From contig SEAC01000025.1 in assembly GCA_004173235.1 (NCBI GenBank), forward strand, positions 62,001 to 126,000: 64,000 nt of DNA, read 5' to 3'. The DNA comes from Chitinophagaceae bacterium. GTDB lineage: Bacteria > Bacteroidota > Bacteroidia > Chitinophagales > Chitinophagaceae. The notes beneath the pieces are model-generated. The model was given only the letters and a program-made list of their open reading frames with translations, was not told where the DNA came from and made no database searches. Numbering within the stretch: position 1 is the stretch's first letter; each line of letters opens with the position of its first letter. Made by a program: the position numbers and the translations under genes. Of the stretch, positions 25,068 through 32,522 are shown piece after piece.

Positions 25068-25319
25068 ATGAATTACTACCTGTACATCATTTATTCCGCT
25101 TCGCTGGACCAATACTATGTGGGCTCTTCGGCCAACCTGGAGGATCGGCTCTTCCGGCACAACAACTCTGGAAGCAAGGCCACGAAAAAAGCAAAGGATT
25201 GGACGTTGAAGTACACGGAGACATTCGCCACTCGCGCGCAAGCAGTTCGCAGGGAGCAGGAGATCAAGAAAAAGAAAAGCCGGAAGTACATCGAATCATT
25301 GATTAGCCCTGTTGGCTAG
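25068..25319 (+). CDS. Small GIY-YIG nuclease domain protein
   Basis: 83 residues from the ATG at 25068; the open frame upstream runs through the tRNA-like copy and is not used. It shows the GIY-YIG fold: YYLYIIYSASLDQYYVGSS carries both the 'GIY' and 'YIG' strands, then the catalytic-type Arg in LEDRLFRH and the Glu in RREQEIKKKKS. This is the single-domain size of the UPF0213/YhbQ-like group, thought to be nucleases. Its last codons (ISPVG, stop TAG) lie in the D-arm of the downstream tRNA-like copy. It is bracketed by copies (d) and (e), which share a repeat of about 38 bp. Confidence 0.85.
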   Translation: MNYYLYIIYSASLDQYYVGSSANLEDRLFRHNNSGSKATKKAKDWTLKYTETFATRAQAVRREQEIKKKKSRKYIESLISPVG

Positions 25320-25384
25320 TGCGTCCCGCACGGAGTGCGGGAAGGTCACCGATTCTCCCGAAGGATCGGGATCCGGTATCCGAC
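25301..25384 (+). repeat. tRNA-Ala-like copy (e) with two hairpins
   Basis: GATTAGCCCTGTTGGCTAG resembles the tRNA-Ala D-arm. The same CCCGCACGGAGTGCGGG hairpin as in (d) replaces the anticodon arm (25325-25341). A second hairpin, TCCCGAAGGATCGGGA (25356-25371), sits inside the T-loop between GATTC and TCCGG. The GIY-YIG stop codon lies in its D-arm. Confidence 0.78.
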
Positions 25385-25408
25385 AGACTCAAATCTGCCC
25401 GGTTTTTT
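25381..25408 (+). terminator. Probable terminator after copy (e)
   Basis: CCGACAGA and TCTGCCCGG can pair around CTCAAA (imperfect stem), followed by GG and seven T residues and ATG, as in the other two modules. Confidence 0.5.
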
Positions 25409-25545
25409 TATGGCCGAAACCCGCGTCCATGGCTAGTATCAGCCGAAGGGCTTCATTCAGGCGGGCGGCTCGACATTCATTCTTCGAAAAATGAAGCTTT
25501 TCCGGAAAAATCGAACCGAAGTCTGGCACAAAACTGAAGTTGCGG

Positions 25546-26808
25546 CTAATTTACTTTCCGAAAGGAAATATTGAAGTAATGGTGGCCCCGTTCAAATGAG
25601 TAGGAAACCTCGAAGCCCGACACCCAGCAGATCTCCTGGATTAATGCCAGCCCCAGCCCTGTGCTTTCAGAGCCCGCAGAAGCCGGGTGAAATCGCCGGA
25701 AAAGAAGCTTGTGATCGAGGTGACCATCAACCGCCGTGTTACCAAGCTCGAGGTGATGTTCGTCAAGCCTGATCGTCACTTTTCCACCGCCGGCGCCATG
25801 CCTCCAGGCATTGCTGAGCAAATTATTCAGGAGCACATGGCACAGAGGAACATTCATTTCAATCTGAACATCCTGGAGCTGGGTTTCCACAGCCATAGCC
25901 TTCTGTGAAAAAAGTTCCTGGAACTCACCGATCTTTTCGCGAAGCAAGTCAGCGAGATTCACACGAGTGGTATCAGTGAATTGCTTGTTTTCGATACGTG
26001 CAAGCAGCAGCAGTGATTGATTCAGCCGATCGAGCCGGTGAAGTGCGTTGAAGGATGCCTGCAGCGCCGTAACACCAGCCTCGGAAAGATGCTGTTCCTG
26101 GAGCAGCAGATCCAGCTTCGAGCGGATCACCGCAATGGGCGTCTGCAATTCGTGGGTAGCATTTTCACTGAATGTTTTCAACGCCAGGTATTCAAGTTGC
26201 GCATGCCCGGCGAAATTCGCCAGACTTGCATTGAGCGTTTTGAATTCATCGATGCTGCTGTCCGGAAGTTTCATCGCTTCGCCCGAACTGAGTTTATGGT
26301 GGCTGACGATACGCAACGCTGCATAGAAGGGCCGCCAAAGGCGCTTCACTGCCCAACGATTGACCAGGACAGATATCAGCAGGATCAATGAAATGGTGAC
26401 CACCGTGATTCCGAAAATAGAACGGATAAGGCCATCTGTTTGCTCCAATGACTTCGAAACAGTTACCTCGTACCATCCGGATTGATCCTCGATATAAAAC
26501 ACAAGTTGCCGGCATTTTTCCATCTCCAGGCCGCCATGTTCCTGCAAGTCCGTAGTCCGAAAATGACGGCTGCCGGCTCCGTTGCAGTTCCTGTATTCGA
26601 TCATCTGGTCTTCCAATGAAACTGCTTCCGGTAGTCGTTTATGCTTCGCCACAAATATCTGGATCTCACTTTCCTCGATCTTGAGATCATCGTCTATCTG
26701 TTCGAGCATAACGAAGCGCAGGCTCACAAACAGCGCAGCCGCAGCAACCAGGAAGACGATAATGGTTGCGCCAACACTCACCCGGCTCCACTTATTGAGA
26801 AGCTTCAT
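25546..26808 (-). CDS. Sensor histidine kinase
   Basis: 420 residues. Spans at about 12-32 and 130-152 enclose a periplasmic sensor region of some 95 residues. The DHp helix has FSENATHELQTPIAVI with the phospho-acceptor His near 219. The ATPase domain shows the N-box LLNNLLSNAWRHG near 334-346 and the G-box STGLGLALIQEI near 384-395. It autophosphorylates and should phosphorylate the response regulator whose gene overlaps its start by four bases. The sensor domain is not a family I recognise. It is the last gene of a five-gene operon that begins with two PAP2 phosphatases. Confidence 0.92.
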   Translation of the reverse strand: MKLLNKWSRVSVGATIIVFLVAAAALFVSLRFVMLEQIDDDLKIEESEIQIFVAKHKRLPEAVSLEDQMIEYRNCNGAGSRHFRTTDLQEHGGLEMEKCRQLVFYIEDQSGWYEVTVSKSLEQTDGLIRSIFGITVVTISLILLISVLVNRWAVKRLWRPFYAALRIVSHHKLSSGEAMKLPDSSIDEFKTLNASLANFAGHAQLEYLALKTFSENATHELQTPIAVIRSKLDLLLQEQHLSEAGVTALQASFNALHRLDRLNQSLLLLARIENKQFTDTTRVNLADLLREKIGEFQELFSQKAMAVETQLQDVQIEMNVPLCHVLLNNLLSNAWRHGAGGGKVTIRLDEHHLELGNTAVDGHLDHKLLFRRFHPASAGSESTGLGLALIQEICWVSGFEVSYSFERGHHYFNISFRKVN

Positions 26809-27482
26809 GGCAGACTACATTTATAACCGATGCCGTACACCGATTTGATGTAATCGGGTGCACCTGCCGCCACCAGTTTGCGACGCAGATTCTTGATGTG
26901 GGTGTAGATATAATCGTAGGTGCCGGCAACATCCGCCTGGTCGCCCCATAGATGAATGGTCAGGGCATTTTTATTGATCACGCGGTTGCGGTTACGAATG
27001 AGGTACACCAATAAATCGTATTCTTTTCTTGTCAGATCTACAACCTGGCTGGAAATGCGCACTGCATGTGCATCCAGGTCGATGGTAAGCACTCCGAATT
27101 CCAGTAACGTTTGACCATCATGCGCCTTCCGTCGCACGATCGCCTCAACCCGCGCGGCCAGTTCCGACAAATGAAAAGGCTTTACCAGGTAATCATCCGC
27201 GCCCAGCTTGAGGCCAAGGAGCCGATCCTCAAGCAAACCCTTCGCCGACACTACTAAAACACCATCACTTCTCTTCTCCGTTTTGAGTTGTTGCAGCAAC
27301 GATAACCCGTTGCCACCGGGCAGCGTGATATCGAGAATAACACAGTCGAAAGTCCGTTCTTCGAGAAGCTGCACGGCCGATTGATAGCTGTATGCAGCAA
27401 GGCATGTAAAGTGTTCCTTGGTGAGGTATTCACTAATACTGCCTGAAATATCCCGCTCATCTTCAACAATTAACACATACAT
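26805..27482 (-). CDS. OmpR/PhoB-family response regulator
   Basis: 225 residues. The receiver domain has the acidic pair in VEDERD, phospho-acceptor Asp near 51 in VILDITLPGGNG, and Lys in DDYLVKPFHL. The C-terminal winged-helix DNA-binding domain has LTRKEYDLLVYLIRN and a TYDYIYTHIKNLRRKL recognition region. It pairs with the histidine kinase gene overlapping it downstream and its ATG overlaps the stop of the EamA gene by one base. It probably controls this operon, as in many PmrA-like systems, though that is inference. Confidence 0.93.
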   Translation of the reverse strand: MYVLIVEDERDISGSISEYLTKEHFTCLAAYSYQSAVQLLEERTFDCVILDITLPGGNGLSLLQQLKTEKRSDGVLVVSAKGLLEDRLLGLKLGADDYLVKPFHLSELAARVEAIVRRKAHDGQTLLEFGVLTIDLDAHAVRISSQVVDLTRKEYDLLVYLIRNRNRVINKNALTIHLWGDQADVAGTYDYIYTHIKNLRRKLVAAGAPDYIKSVYGIGYKCSLP

Positions 27483-27898
27483 CAGCTGCCAATTAAAACA
27501 AGAGTTCCGATTACTATCAGAAGGGCGCCTATGGCGGTTTTCAAGGTGAGACTTTCACCTAGAAAAATCACCGACAAGATAATTGCAAGCGCAACACTGA
27601 GTTTATCAACAGGCGCAACTTGCGACACTTTACCGATCTGCAACGCCTTGAAGTAAAAGATCCAGGACAGCCCGGTAGCTATTCCCGACAGACAAAGAAA
27701 AATGATATTGAGTTTCGTCAGTTGGGCGATGCCGGGTAGCAGTCCGCGAAAACCAACGATCGCCCACGCCATCACCGAGATGACGATGGTTCGGAGCGCA
27801 GTTGCCAGGTCGGAATCGACTCCCTTTACACCCACCTTGGCGAAGACCGCGGTCAAAGCCGCGAAAAGGGCAGATAACAAAGCATAGGTCCACCACAT
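27482..27898 (-). CDS. Half-size EamA-family membrane protein
   Basis: 138 residues from the ATG at 27898; the longer frame overlaps the previous gene. Five hydrophobic spans are present with the EamA repeat pattern (SALFAALTAVFAKVGVKG at the start, VALAIILSVIFLGESLTLK near the end). Most EamA transporters carry two such units; this has one and would act as a dimer, as small EmrE-like or ArnE/ArnF-type proteins do. It sits between lipid phosphatases and a two-component system, so a role in envelope lipid or polyprenyl-carrier movement is plausible but unproven. Confidence 0.8.
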   Translation of the reverse strand: MWWTYALLSALFAALTAVFAKVGVKGVDSDLATALRTIVISVMAWAIVGFRGLLPGIAQLTKLNIIFLCLSGIATGLSWIFYFKALQIGKVSQVAPVDKLSVALAIILSVIFLGESLTLKTAIGALLIVIGTLVLIGS

Positions 27899-27900
27899 AA

Positions 27901-28605
27901 TCAGGAATTGAGTTCGCTTTTCTGTTTCTCCTGCGCTCTGTCTTCCAGCATTCCCATGAGCCAAAACGATAAGGTCAGCCACACAATGCTCAGGAGCAAA
28001 CCAGCAATTACATCACTTGCGTAATGTACATGAAGGTACACCCGGCTAAACCCGATCAACGAAGCAAAAACAAACAACAGGATTGCTACCGGCCAACGCC
28101 ACGGCGATCGGGGCCAAAGTTTCCACACCAGGTAAATGAGGAGCCCATAGAAAGTGAACGAAGAAAACGAGTGCCCGCTGGGAAAGGAAAATCCAAGCAC
28201 ATGCGTCACTAAAGGGTCGGGCGGGCGATGCCGGTGAAATACAGATTTCAAGGAAAAGAGTATGGCAGTACCTGCAATGCCCACAGCAGCCACGTCGAGG
28301 GACAACTTCCGGAATTTCTTCGGGAAGAGGAATATGCCAATCACTACCAGGTAGGCGGGTAAGAGAAACTGTGCGGATCCAAAAAAGGTGATGCCAGCCA
28401 TGAAGCCCGTGAACGCCGGCGACTGCATCGGCACCAGTAATGCAAACACCTTTTGATCGAGTTGGACCTCCTGCTCGAAAACCATCTCGTTTGCAATCAG
28501 TGAAAATACTAGTAGTGACAATAGAAACAATCCGGCGATGAGGATAAGCCGCATCGAAATATGGCGGGCCTTCTGTTTGTGATGATTTGCCACGCTGCTG
28601 TTCAT
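27901..28605 (-). CDS. Inner-membrane PAP2 phosphatase
   Basis: 234 residues from the ATG at 28605, which overlaps the upstream stop as ATGA. The three PAP2 active-site motifs are present in order: KSVFHRHRPPDP, SFPSGHSFSSF and SRVYLHVHYASDV, with the catalytic His residues in the second and third. About six membrane spans place the active site at the periplasmic face. Family members dephosphorylate phosphatidate, polyprenyl diphosphate or lipid A phosphates. The pairing with a second, signal-peptide-bearing PAP2 protein suggests envelope lipid processing. Confidence 0.9.
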   Translation of the reverse strand: MNSSVANHHKQKARHISMRLILIAGLFLLSLLVFSLIANEMVFEQEVQLDQKVFALLVPMQSPAFTGFMAGITFFGSAQFLLPAYLVVIGIFLFPKKFRKLSLDVAAVGIAGTAILFSLKSVFHRHRPPDPLVTHVLGFSFPSGHSFSSFTFYGLLIYLVWKLWPRSPWRWPVAILLFVFASLIGFSRVYLHVHYASDVIAGLLLSIVWLTLSFWLMGMLEDRAQEKQKSELNS

Positions 28606-29576
28606 CGGAAAGTATAAACAAATCCCGGTGCTATTTGGCCGAAACGGTATTGCAGGTTGAAGGCAACGGTTGCCTTGCGTGTTCCCGGTGTTTTGATCTG
28701 CGCATACCGGTGATAGTTGTTCACCGTTAGCCGCCCGGATAAATAACCAAGTGCGGCTCCGCACAGCACATCGGTCGCCCAGTGCTTGTTCTCGATAATG
28801 CGACTCAGGCCAATGAGGCCGGCAGCTGAATAGGCAAGGATGGGCACCCAGATCCGGTCCTTGTACTCAAGCGCGTAAACGGTTGCAGCAGCAAATGCAA
28901 CGGTGGTGTGGCCGGAAGGAAAGGCGCTGTTGGTGGTGCCCCCATTGAGATTTTTCGGTGTTTTGTAAAAGGGGCCATGAAAGCGCGGCTCGGCCTCCAA
29001 CGTATTTGGATCAACGATATAAGGCCTGTCGCGGCCGGTGACGAACTTCAACGTGGTTTCCAGTAATGCGCCGGTGATATATGATTGAGAGGCCAGCAGC
29101 GTAGTGGTCTGCATCTTCTTATTCTTGAACACGTATCCGGCAAGACCCAAACCTCCAAGAACATACACTTCATAGGTGCCGCCGAAGTTGGTGATGTAGT
29201 TGCTGGTTTTACGCAACCCGGCCGAACTATTGCGCCACTCGAGAGCCTGCCTTTGAATGGGTTCGTCGAGCAGCGCCACCCCGCCGGCAACCAGGGCAAA
29301 TTCACCCGTAACCCGCCAATCTCTTCCGGTCATATGGAATGGCTTCGTGTAGGCTTGCTTGATATCGCTCCACAGGAGGATGAAATAAGTTTTAGGCGTG
29401 ATCGCCGTAGCCTCATTGTAAGCGGGGGGTGCCGTGTTGTTTATTTGTCCGCCCGCACTATCCATTTGGTTACTGAGGCTATCCAACTTACGAACAAGCG
29501 TATCCGTATTTTGACCCAGAACAATATTCTTTGATCCAAGCAGGAAAAACAATACAAATATCCCGGCGATCTTCAT
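28602..29576 (-). CDS. Exported PAP2-family phosphatase
   Basis: 324 residues. A signal peptide (MKIAGIFVLFFLLGSKNIVLG) is followed by a polar region, then the PAP2 core: KFVTGRDRPY, the central SAFPSGHTTVAF and the final SRIIENKHWATDV. It is less hydrophobic than the second PAP2 protein, and its C-terminal stretch (FNLQYRFGQIAPGFVYTFR) looks like strands ending in an aromatic residue, as in outer-membrane proteins. It may be periplasmic or outer-membrane-associated. First gene of the operon with the second PAP2, EamA, response regulator and kinase. Confidence 0.85.
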   Translation of the reverse strand: MKIAGIFVLFFLLGSKNIVLGQNTDTLVRKLDSLSNQMDSAGGQINNTAPPAYNEATAITPKTYFILLWSDIKQAYTKPFHMTGRDWRVTGEFALVAGGVALLDEPIQRQALEWRNSSAGLRKTSNYITNFGGTYEVYVLGGLGLAGYVFKNKKMQTTTLLASQSYITGALLETTLKFVTGRDRPYIVDPNTLEAEPRFHGPFYKTPKNLNGGTTNSAFPSGHTTVAFAAATVYALEYKDRIWVPILAYSAAGLIGLSRIIENKHWATDVLCGAALGYLSGRLTVNNYHRYAQIKTPGTRKATVAFNLQYRFGQIAPGFVYTFR

Positions 29577-29905
29577 TCTGATAAATTTTCCGCATTGTTG
29601 ATAAAACTATACCTCAGCACTTTACGGGGGCGATACGGGCTTTCAGCCAATCCGTTTGCCGCAAATTGAGCTCTGATTCTGAAGACATTCTGAACTGTGG
29701 CTTTTATGCACCAAACACACTCCGCCAACAAGAAGGGAATTGTTGAAAGCATCCAGAGTTGCACCGCCCATGGCGGCCAATCGGGCACGTGGCGCATGGG
29801 CCGGTCGTTTAGCAAGGAGGGTTACAAAAAGAAATTCAGTTCTTACGATGTGGTTCAGATTGACGACAGAATCGGATTCTAGGTTTGATGAAAAATACCT
29901 GTATC
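29577..29905. other. Divergent intergenic region between PAP2 and efflux operons
   Basis: About 330 bases with no supported gene. Small ORFs on both strands (for example 29573-29815 minus) show no family pattern. It holds one good promoter for the forward operon at 29860-29887. Confidence 0.5.
29860..29887 (+). promoter_or_regulatory. Promoter TTG-17-TAGGTTTG for the PepSY/efflux operon
   Basis: TTG (29860-29862), a 17-base spacer and TAGGTTTG (29880-29887) match the Bacteroidota -33/-7 pattern. A transcript from here begins around 29895, supporting the ATG at 29906 over the ATG at 29888. Confidence 0.65.
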
Positions 29906-30328
29906 ATGAAACGATTCACAGCCATAGCCGCAATAGTCTTAAGCACACCGGTTTTCGCGCAGCAGGAAACAACGATACACCCACCTGCGGCGGCCGCCGC
30001 CGCCTTCTCAAAGGCCCATCCCGGTATAAAAGGTACCTGGGAAAGTGAAGGCAAAGACTATGAAGTGAATTTTAGAGAGAAAGGAGCCGGAATGTCGTGC
30101 GTGCTCACTGCCGGAGGTACAATTATTGAAACAGAAACAGGGATCAAGGCTGAGGCCCTGCCCGATGCAGCACGAACGTACCTGCAACAACATTACCCCG
30201 GACAAAAGATCAAGGATGCTGCCCGTATAGAAAAGGCGAACGGAACGATCGAATATGAGGCAGGAATTGGCAATAAAGACATTTTGTTTAATGAGCAAGG
30301 AACCTTCCTCAAAGTTGCAAAAGACTAA
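29906..30328 (+). CDS. Secreted PepSY-like domain protein
   Basis: 140 residues from the ATG at 29906. A signal peptide (MKRFTAIAAIVLSTPVFAQ) is followed by the compact alpha/beta pattern of PepSY-like/BLIP-like proteins: AAAFSKAHPGIKGTWESEGKDYEVNF, then LPDAARTYLQQHYPGQKIKDAA and a final KDILFNEQGTFLKV. Such proteins are periplasmic and often accompany two-component or efflux genes in Bacteroidota. A longer start at 29888 lies inside the promoter and is rejected. The following TolC gene starts 38 bases inside this one. Confidence 0.82.
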   Translation: MKRFTAIAAIVLSTPVFAQQETTIHPPAAAAAAFSKAHPGIKGTWESEGKDYEVNFREKGAGMSCVLTAGGTIIETETGIKAEALPDAARTYLQQHYPGQKIKDAARIEKANGTIEYEAGIGNKDILFNEQGTFLKVAKD

Positions 30329-31592
30329 ATGGAGAAGCCGCTGCCGGAGCGGCCTCATTCGTTTGTTGATCTGCTCCTTCGTTTTGGGCTGCCCGTTTTT
30401 CGTACAAGCGCAAACGCGTTCGCTCTCCTATTTCATCGAAGAAGCGAAAACAAACAGTCCCAACTTACGTGATATCCGAAATCAGTACTTGTCGGCGCGC
30501 ATCGACTCGCTGCTTTTCCGGGCATCGCTTCGGCCCCAGCTGAATTTCCTGAGCACGAACAGTTACGCGCCGATAATCGGAGGAGTTGGTTATGACGAGG
30601 CCATAACGAACGGAGCAAATATTTCGGCAGTGGTGCAGGCAAACAAGAATTTCTTCAGCCAGCGTAACATCAACGCACAGGTTCAAACGCTCGCACTACA
30701 GCGCCGCGCGTTGCTCGATACGTTGCTGCTATCGCAGCAGGAACTGGTGCGCACCATTTTCGACCAGTATATCACGGCCTATGCAGACCAGATCACTTAC
30801 GATTTCAGTCACGAGGTGTATCTGCTCATGCAACGCGAAGAACAGGCACTGAAAAAGCTTACCGAAAAAGGAGTGTACAAGCAGGTCGACTACCTGAGTT
30901 TCTATGTTACGATGCAGCAGCAGGAGTTAATTGCATTGCAGGCACAGATCCAGTATGGAGCAGATTACCTAACGCTCAACTATCTTTCAGGTATTCTCGA
31001 TACAACAGTATCACGCGTTGAACGGCCGGTACTTTCAGACACGCTGCCCGATTACTATCATTCAGTTTTCTTCACGCGTTTCCTCACCGACAGCCTGCGC
31101 CTTGCCAACGAACGGCAACTTCTTCGCTACCAGTACAGCCCGAAAATCGGCGCCTATACGGATGCTGGTTACCAGTCGTCGTTGCAGTATGCACCCTGGC
31201 GAAACTTCGGGTTCAGTTTCGGGTTAAGCCTGGTGATACCCATTTACGATGGAAACCAGCGAAAGCTCAGGGAACAACAGATCGATATCCGAGAACGCGC
31301 GCGCAGCTATGGCCGCGACTTCTATGCCCGCCAGTATGCGCAGCAAACAGCACAACTGACCAAACAACTTCAGGCGATCGACTTGCTAACGGGCCGCCTG
31401 CAAAAACAAATTGAATTTTCAAGAACACTCATTGAAGCCAACGGCAAGCTGTTACAGGTAGGCGACATTACCATGAAAGACTACGTCACCGCCATCACCG
31501 GTTACCTCGCTGCACAAAACCTGCTGAACCAGAACACCGTGGCAAGACTTAAAGTATTGAGCAGCCTCAATTTCTGGAACGTAAAACCGTAA
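30291..31592 (+). CDS. TolC-family outer-membrane efflux protein
   Basis: 433 residues from the ATG at 30291. The N-terminus is long and basic before a hydrophobic signal-like segment (LIRLLICSFVLGCPFFVQAQ). Long amphipathic helical stretches typical of TolC follow (for example RRALLDTLLLSQQELVRTIF and QREEQALKKLTEKG), interrupted by strand-like segments such as RNFGFSFGLSLVIPIYDGN, the barrel portion. As the outer-membrane duct it should work with the adaptor and RND pump encoded immediately downstream. A start at 30255 is possible but overlaps the PepSY gene more. Confidence 0.87.
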   Translation: MSKEPSSKLQKTKWRSRCRSGLIRLLICSFVLGCPFFVQAQTRSLSYFIEEAKTNSPNLRDIRNQYLSARIDSLLFRASLRPQLNFLSTNSYAPIIGGVGYDEAITNGANISAVVQANKNFFSQRNINAQVQTLALQRRALLDTLLLSQQELVRTIFDQYITAYADQITYDFSHEVYLLMQREEQALKKLTEKGVYKQVDYLSFYVTMQQQELIALQAQIQYGADYLTLNYLSGILDTTVSRVERPVLSDTLPDYYHSVFFTRFLTDSLRLANERQLLRYQYSPKIGAYTDAGYQSSLQYAPWRNFGFSFGLSLVIPIYDGNQRKLREQQIDIRERARSYGRDFYARQYAQQTAQLTKQLQAIDLLTGRLQKQIEFSRTLIEANGKLLQVGDITMKDYVTAITGYLAAQNLLNQNTVARLKVLSSLNFWNVKP

Positions 31593-31595
31593 GGA

Positions 31596-32522
31596 ATGAA
31601 ATTGCTTCCCATATTGCCAACCCTGCTTTTGTTGTTCTCCTGCAAGAGCAAGGAAGCACCGGCTGCAGAAGATGCGCCTGCCGAAGAAACCCGGACACCG
31701 GTCACCGTTACATCGATTAAAACTGCGCCGTTGGATACCTATGTTGACCTCAATGCTACGTCTACCTACCTGCAGAGTAACTTCATCAAGGCTACCGCCA
31801 ACGGGTATATCAAGCAGGTATCGATTAAGTTAGGGCAACGCGTTTCGGCGGGCCAAACGGCATTTGTGATCCGCACGAAGGAAGCGGAAGCTCTGGGCAA
31901 CACGGTAAACCGATTGGATCCTTCGTTTCATTTCACGGGAATTATAGCCATTCGCACCACTGCCGCAGGCTTTATCCAGGAACTCAATCATCAATCGGGC
32001 GATTATGTGCAGGATGGTGAGCAGCTTGCCATACTGAGTGATGCCAACAGCTTTGGATTCGTGTTGAACGTGCCCTACGAACTTCAATCGGCAGTAGCAA
32101 TCGGCGCCCGGTTGTCGGTGCAGCTCCCCGATGGCAGAACCCTGCCGGGTCGCGTAAGCCGCGTGTTGCCTGCAGTGGATTCGGTGGCACAAACGCAACA
32201 GGTGCTGCTGCAGGTAAAGAGCGGTACTGCAATTCCCCAAAACCTGATCGGCAGGGTAAGGATCGTCATGAGCGGCAAGCCCGCAGCTCAGTCCCTTCCA
32301 AAGTCGGCCATACTCTCCGATGAAGCACAGGAGCATTTCTGGGTGATGAAAATGATCGATTCGAGTACTGCCGTAAAAGTGCCGGTGATCAAGGGGATGG
32401 AGACCGCCGACCGGGTGGAGATCGTGCACCCGCAATTCGGCACGAGTGATAGAATCCTGCTCACCGGCAACTATGGACTTCCCGATACCGCGAAAGTGAT
32501 CATACAGAAAGACGCACCATGA
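31596..32522 (+). CDS. RND periplasmic adaptor (membrane fusion) lipoprotein
   Basis: 308 residues. A lipoprotein signal (PILPTLLLLFSC, Cys near 16) implies anchoring in the membrane. A membrane-fusion domain follows: the barrel-sandwich halves are visible as ATANGYIKQVSIKLGQRVSAG and TTAAGFIQELNHQSGDYVQDG, each with the lipoyl-like beta turn, and a beta-barrel region lies beyond. It links TolC to the RND pump. It starts three bases after the TolC stop and its TGA overlaps the pump ATG. Confidence 0.9.
   Translation: MKLLPILPTLLLLFSCKSKEAPAAEDAPAEETRTPVTVTSIKTAPLDTYVDLNATSTYLQSNFIKATANGYIKQVSIKLGQRVSAGQTAFVIRTKEAEALGNTVNRLDPSFHFTGIIAIRTTAAGFIQELNHQSGDYVQDGEQLAILSDANSFGFVLNVPYELQSAVAIGARLSVQLPDGRTLPGRVSRVLPAVDSVAQTQQVLLQVKSGTAIPQNLIGRVRIVMSGKPAAQSLPKSAILSDEAQEHFWVMKMIDSSTAVKVPVIKGMETADRVEIVHPQFGTSDRILLTGNYGLPDTAKVIIQKDAP

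Noticed and set aside
28231..28244. CCGGTGAAATACAG as a palindrome copy
   Set aside because: The left arm is disrupted (CCGGT) and pairing is lost.
29573..29815. 80-codon minus-strand ORF overlapping the PAP2 start as ATGA
   Set aside because: The overlap looks operon-like, but the translation shows no family or membrane pattern; kept as noncoding.
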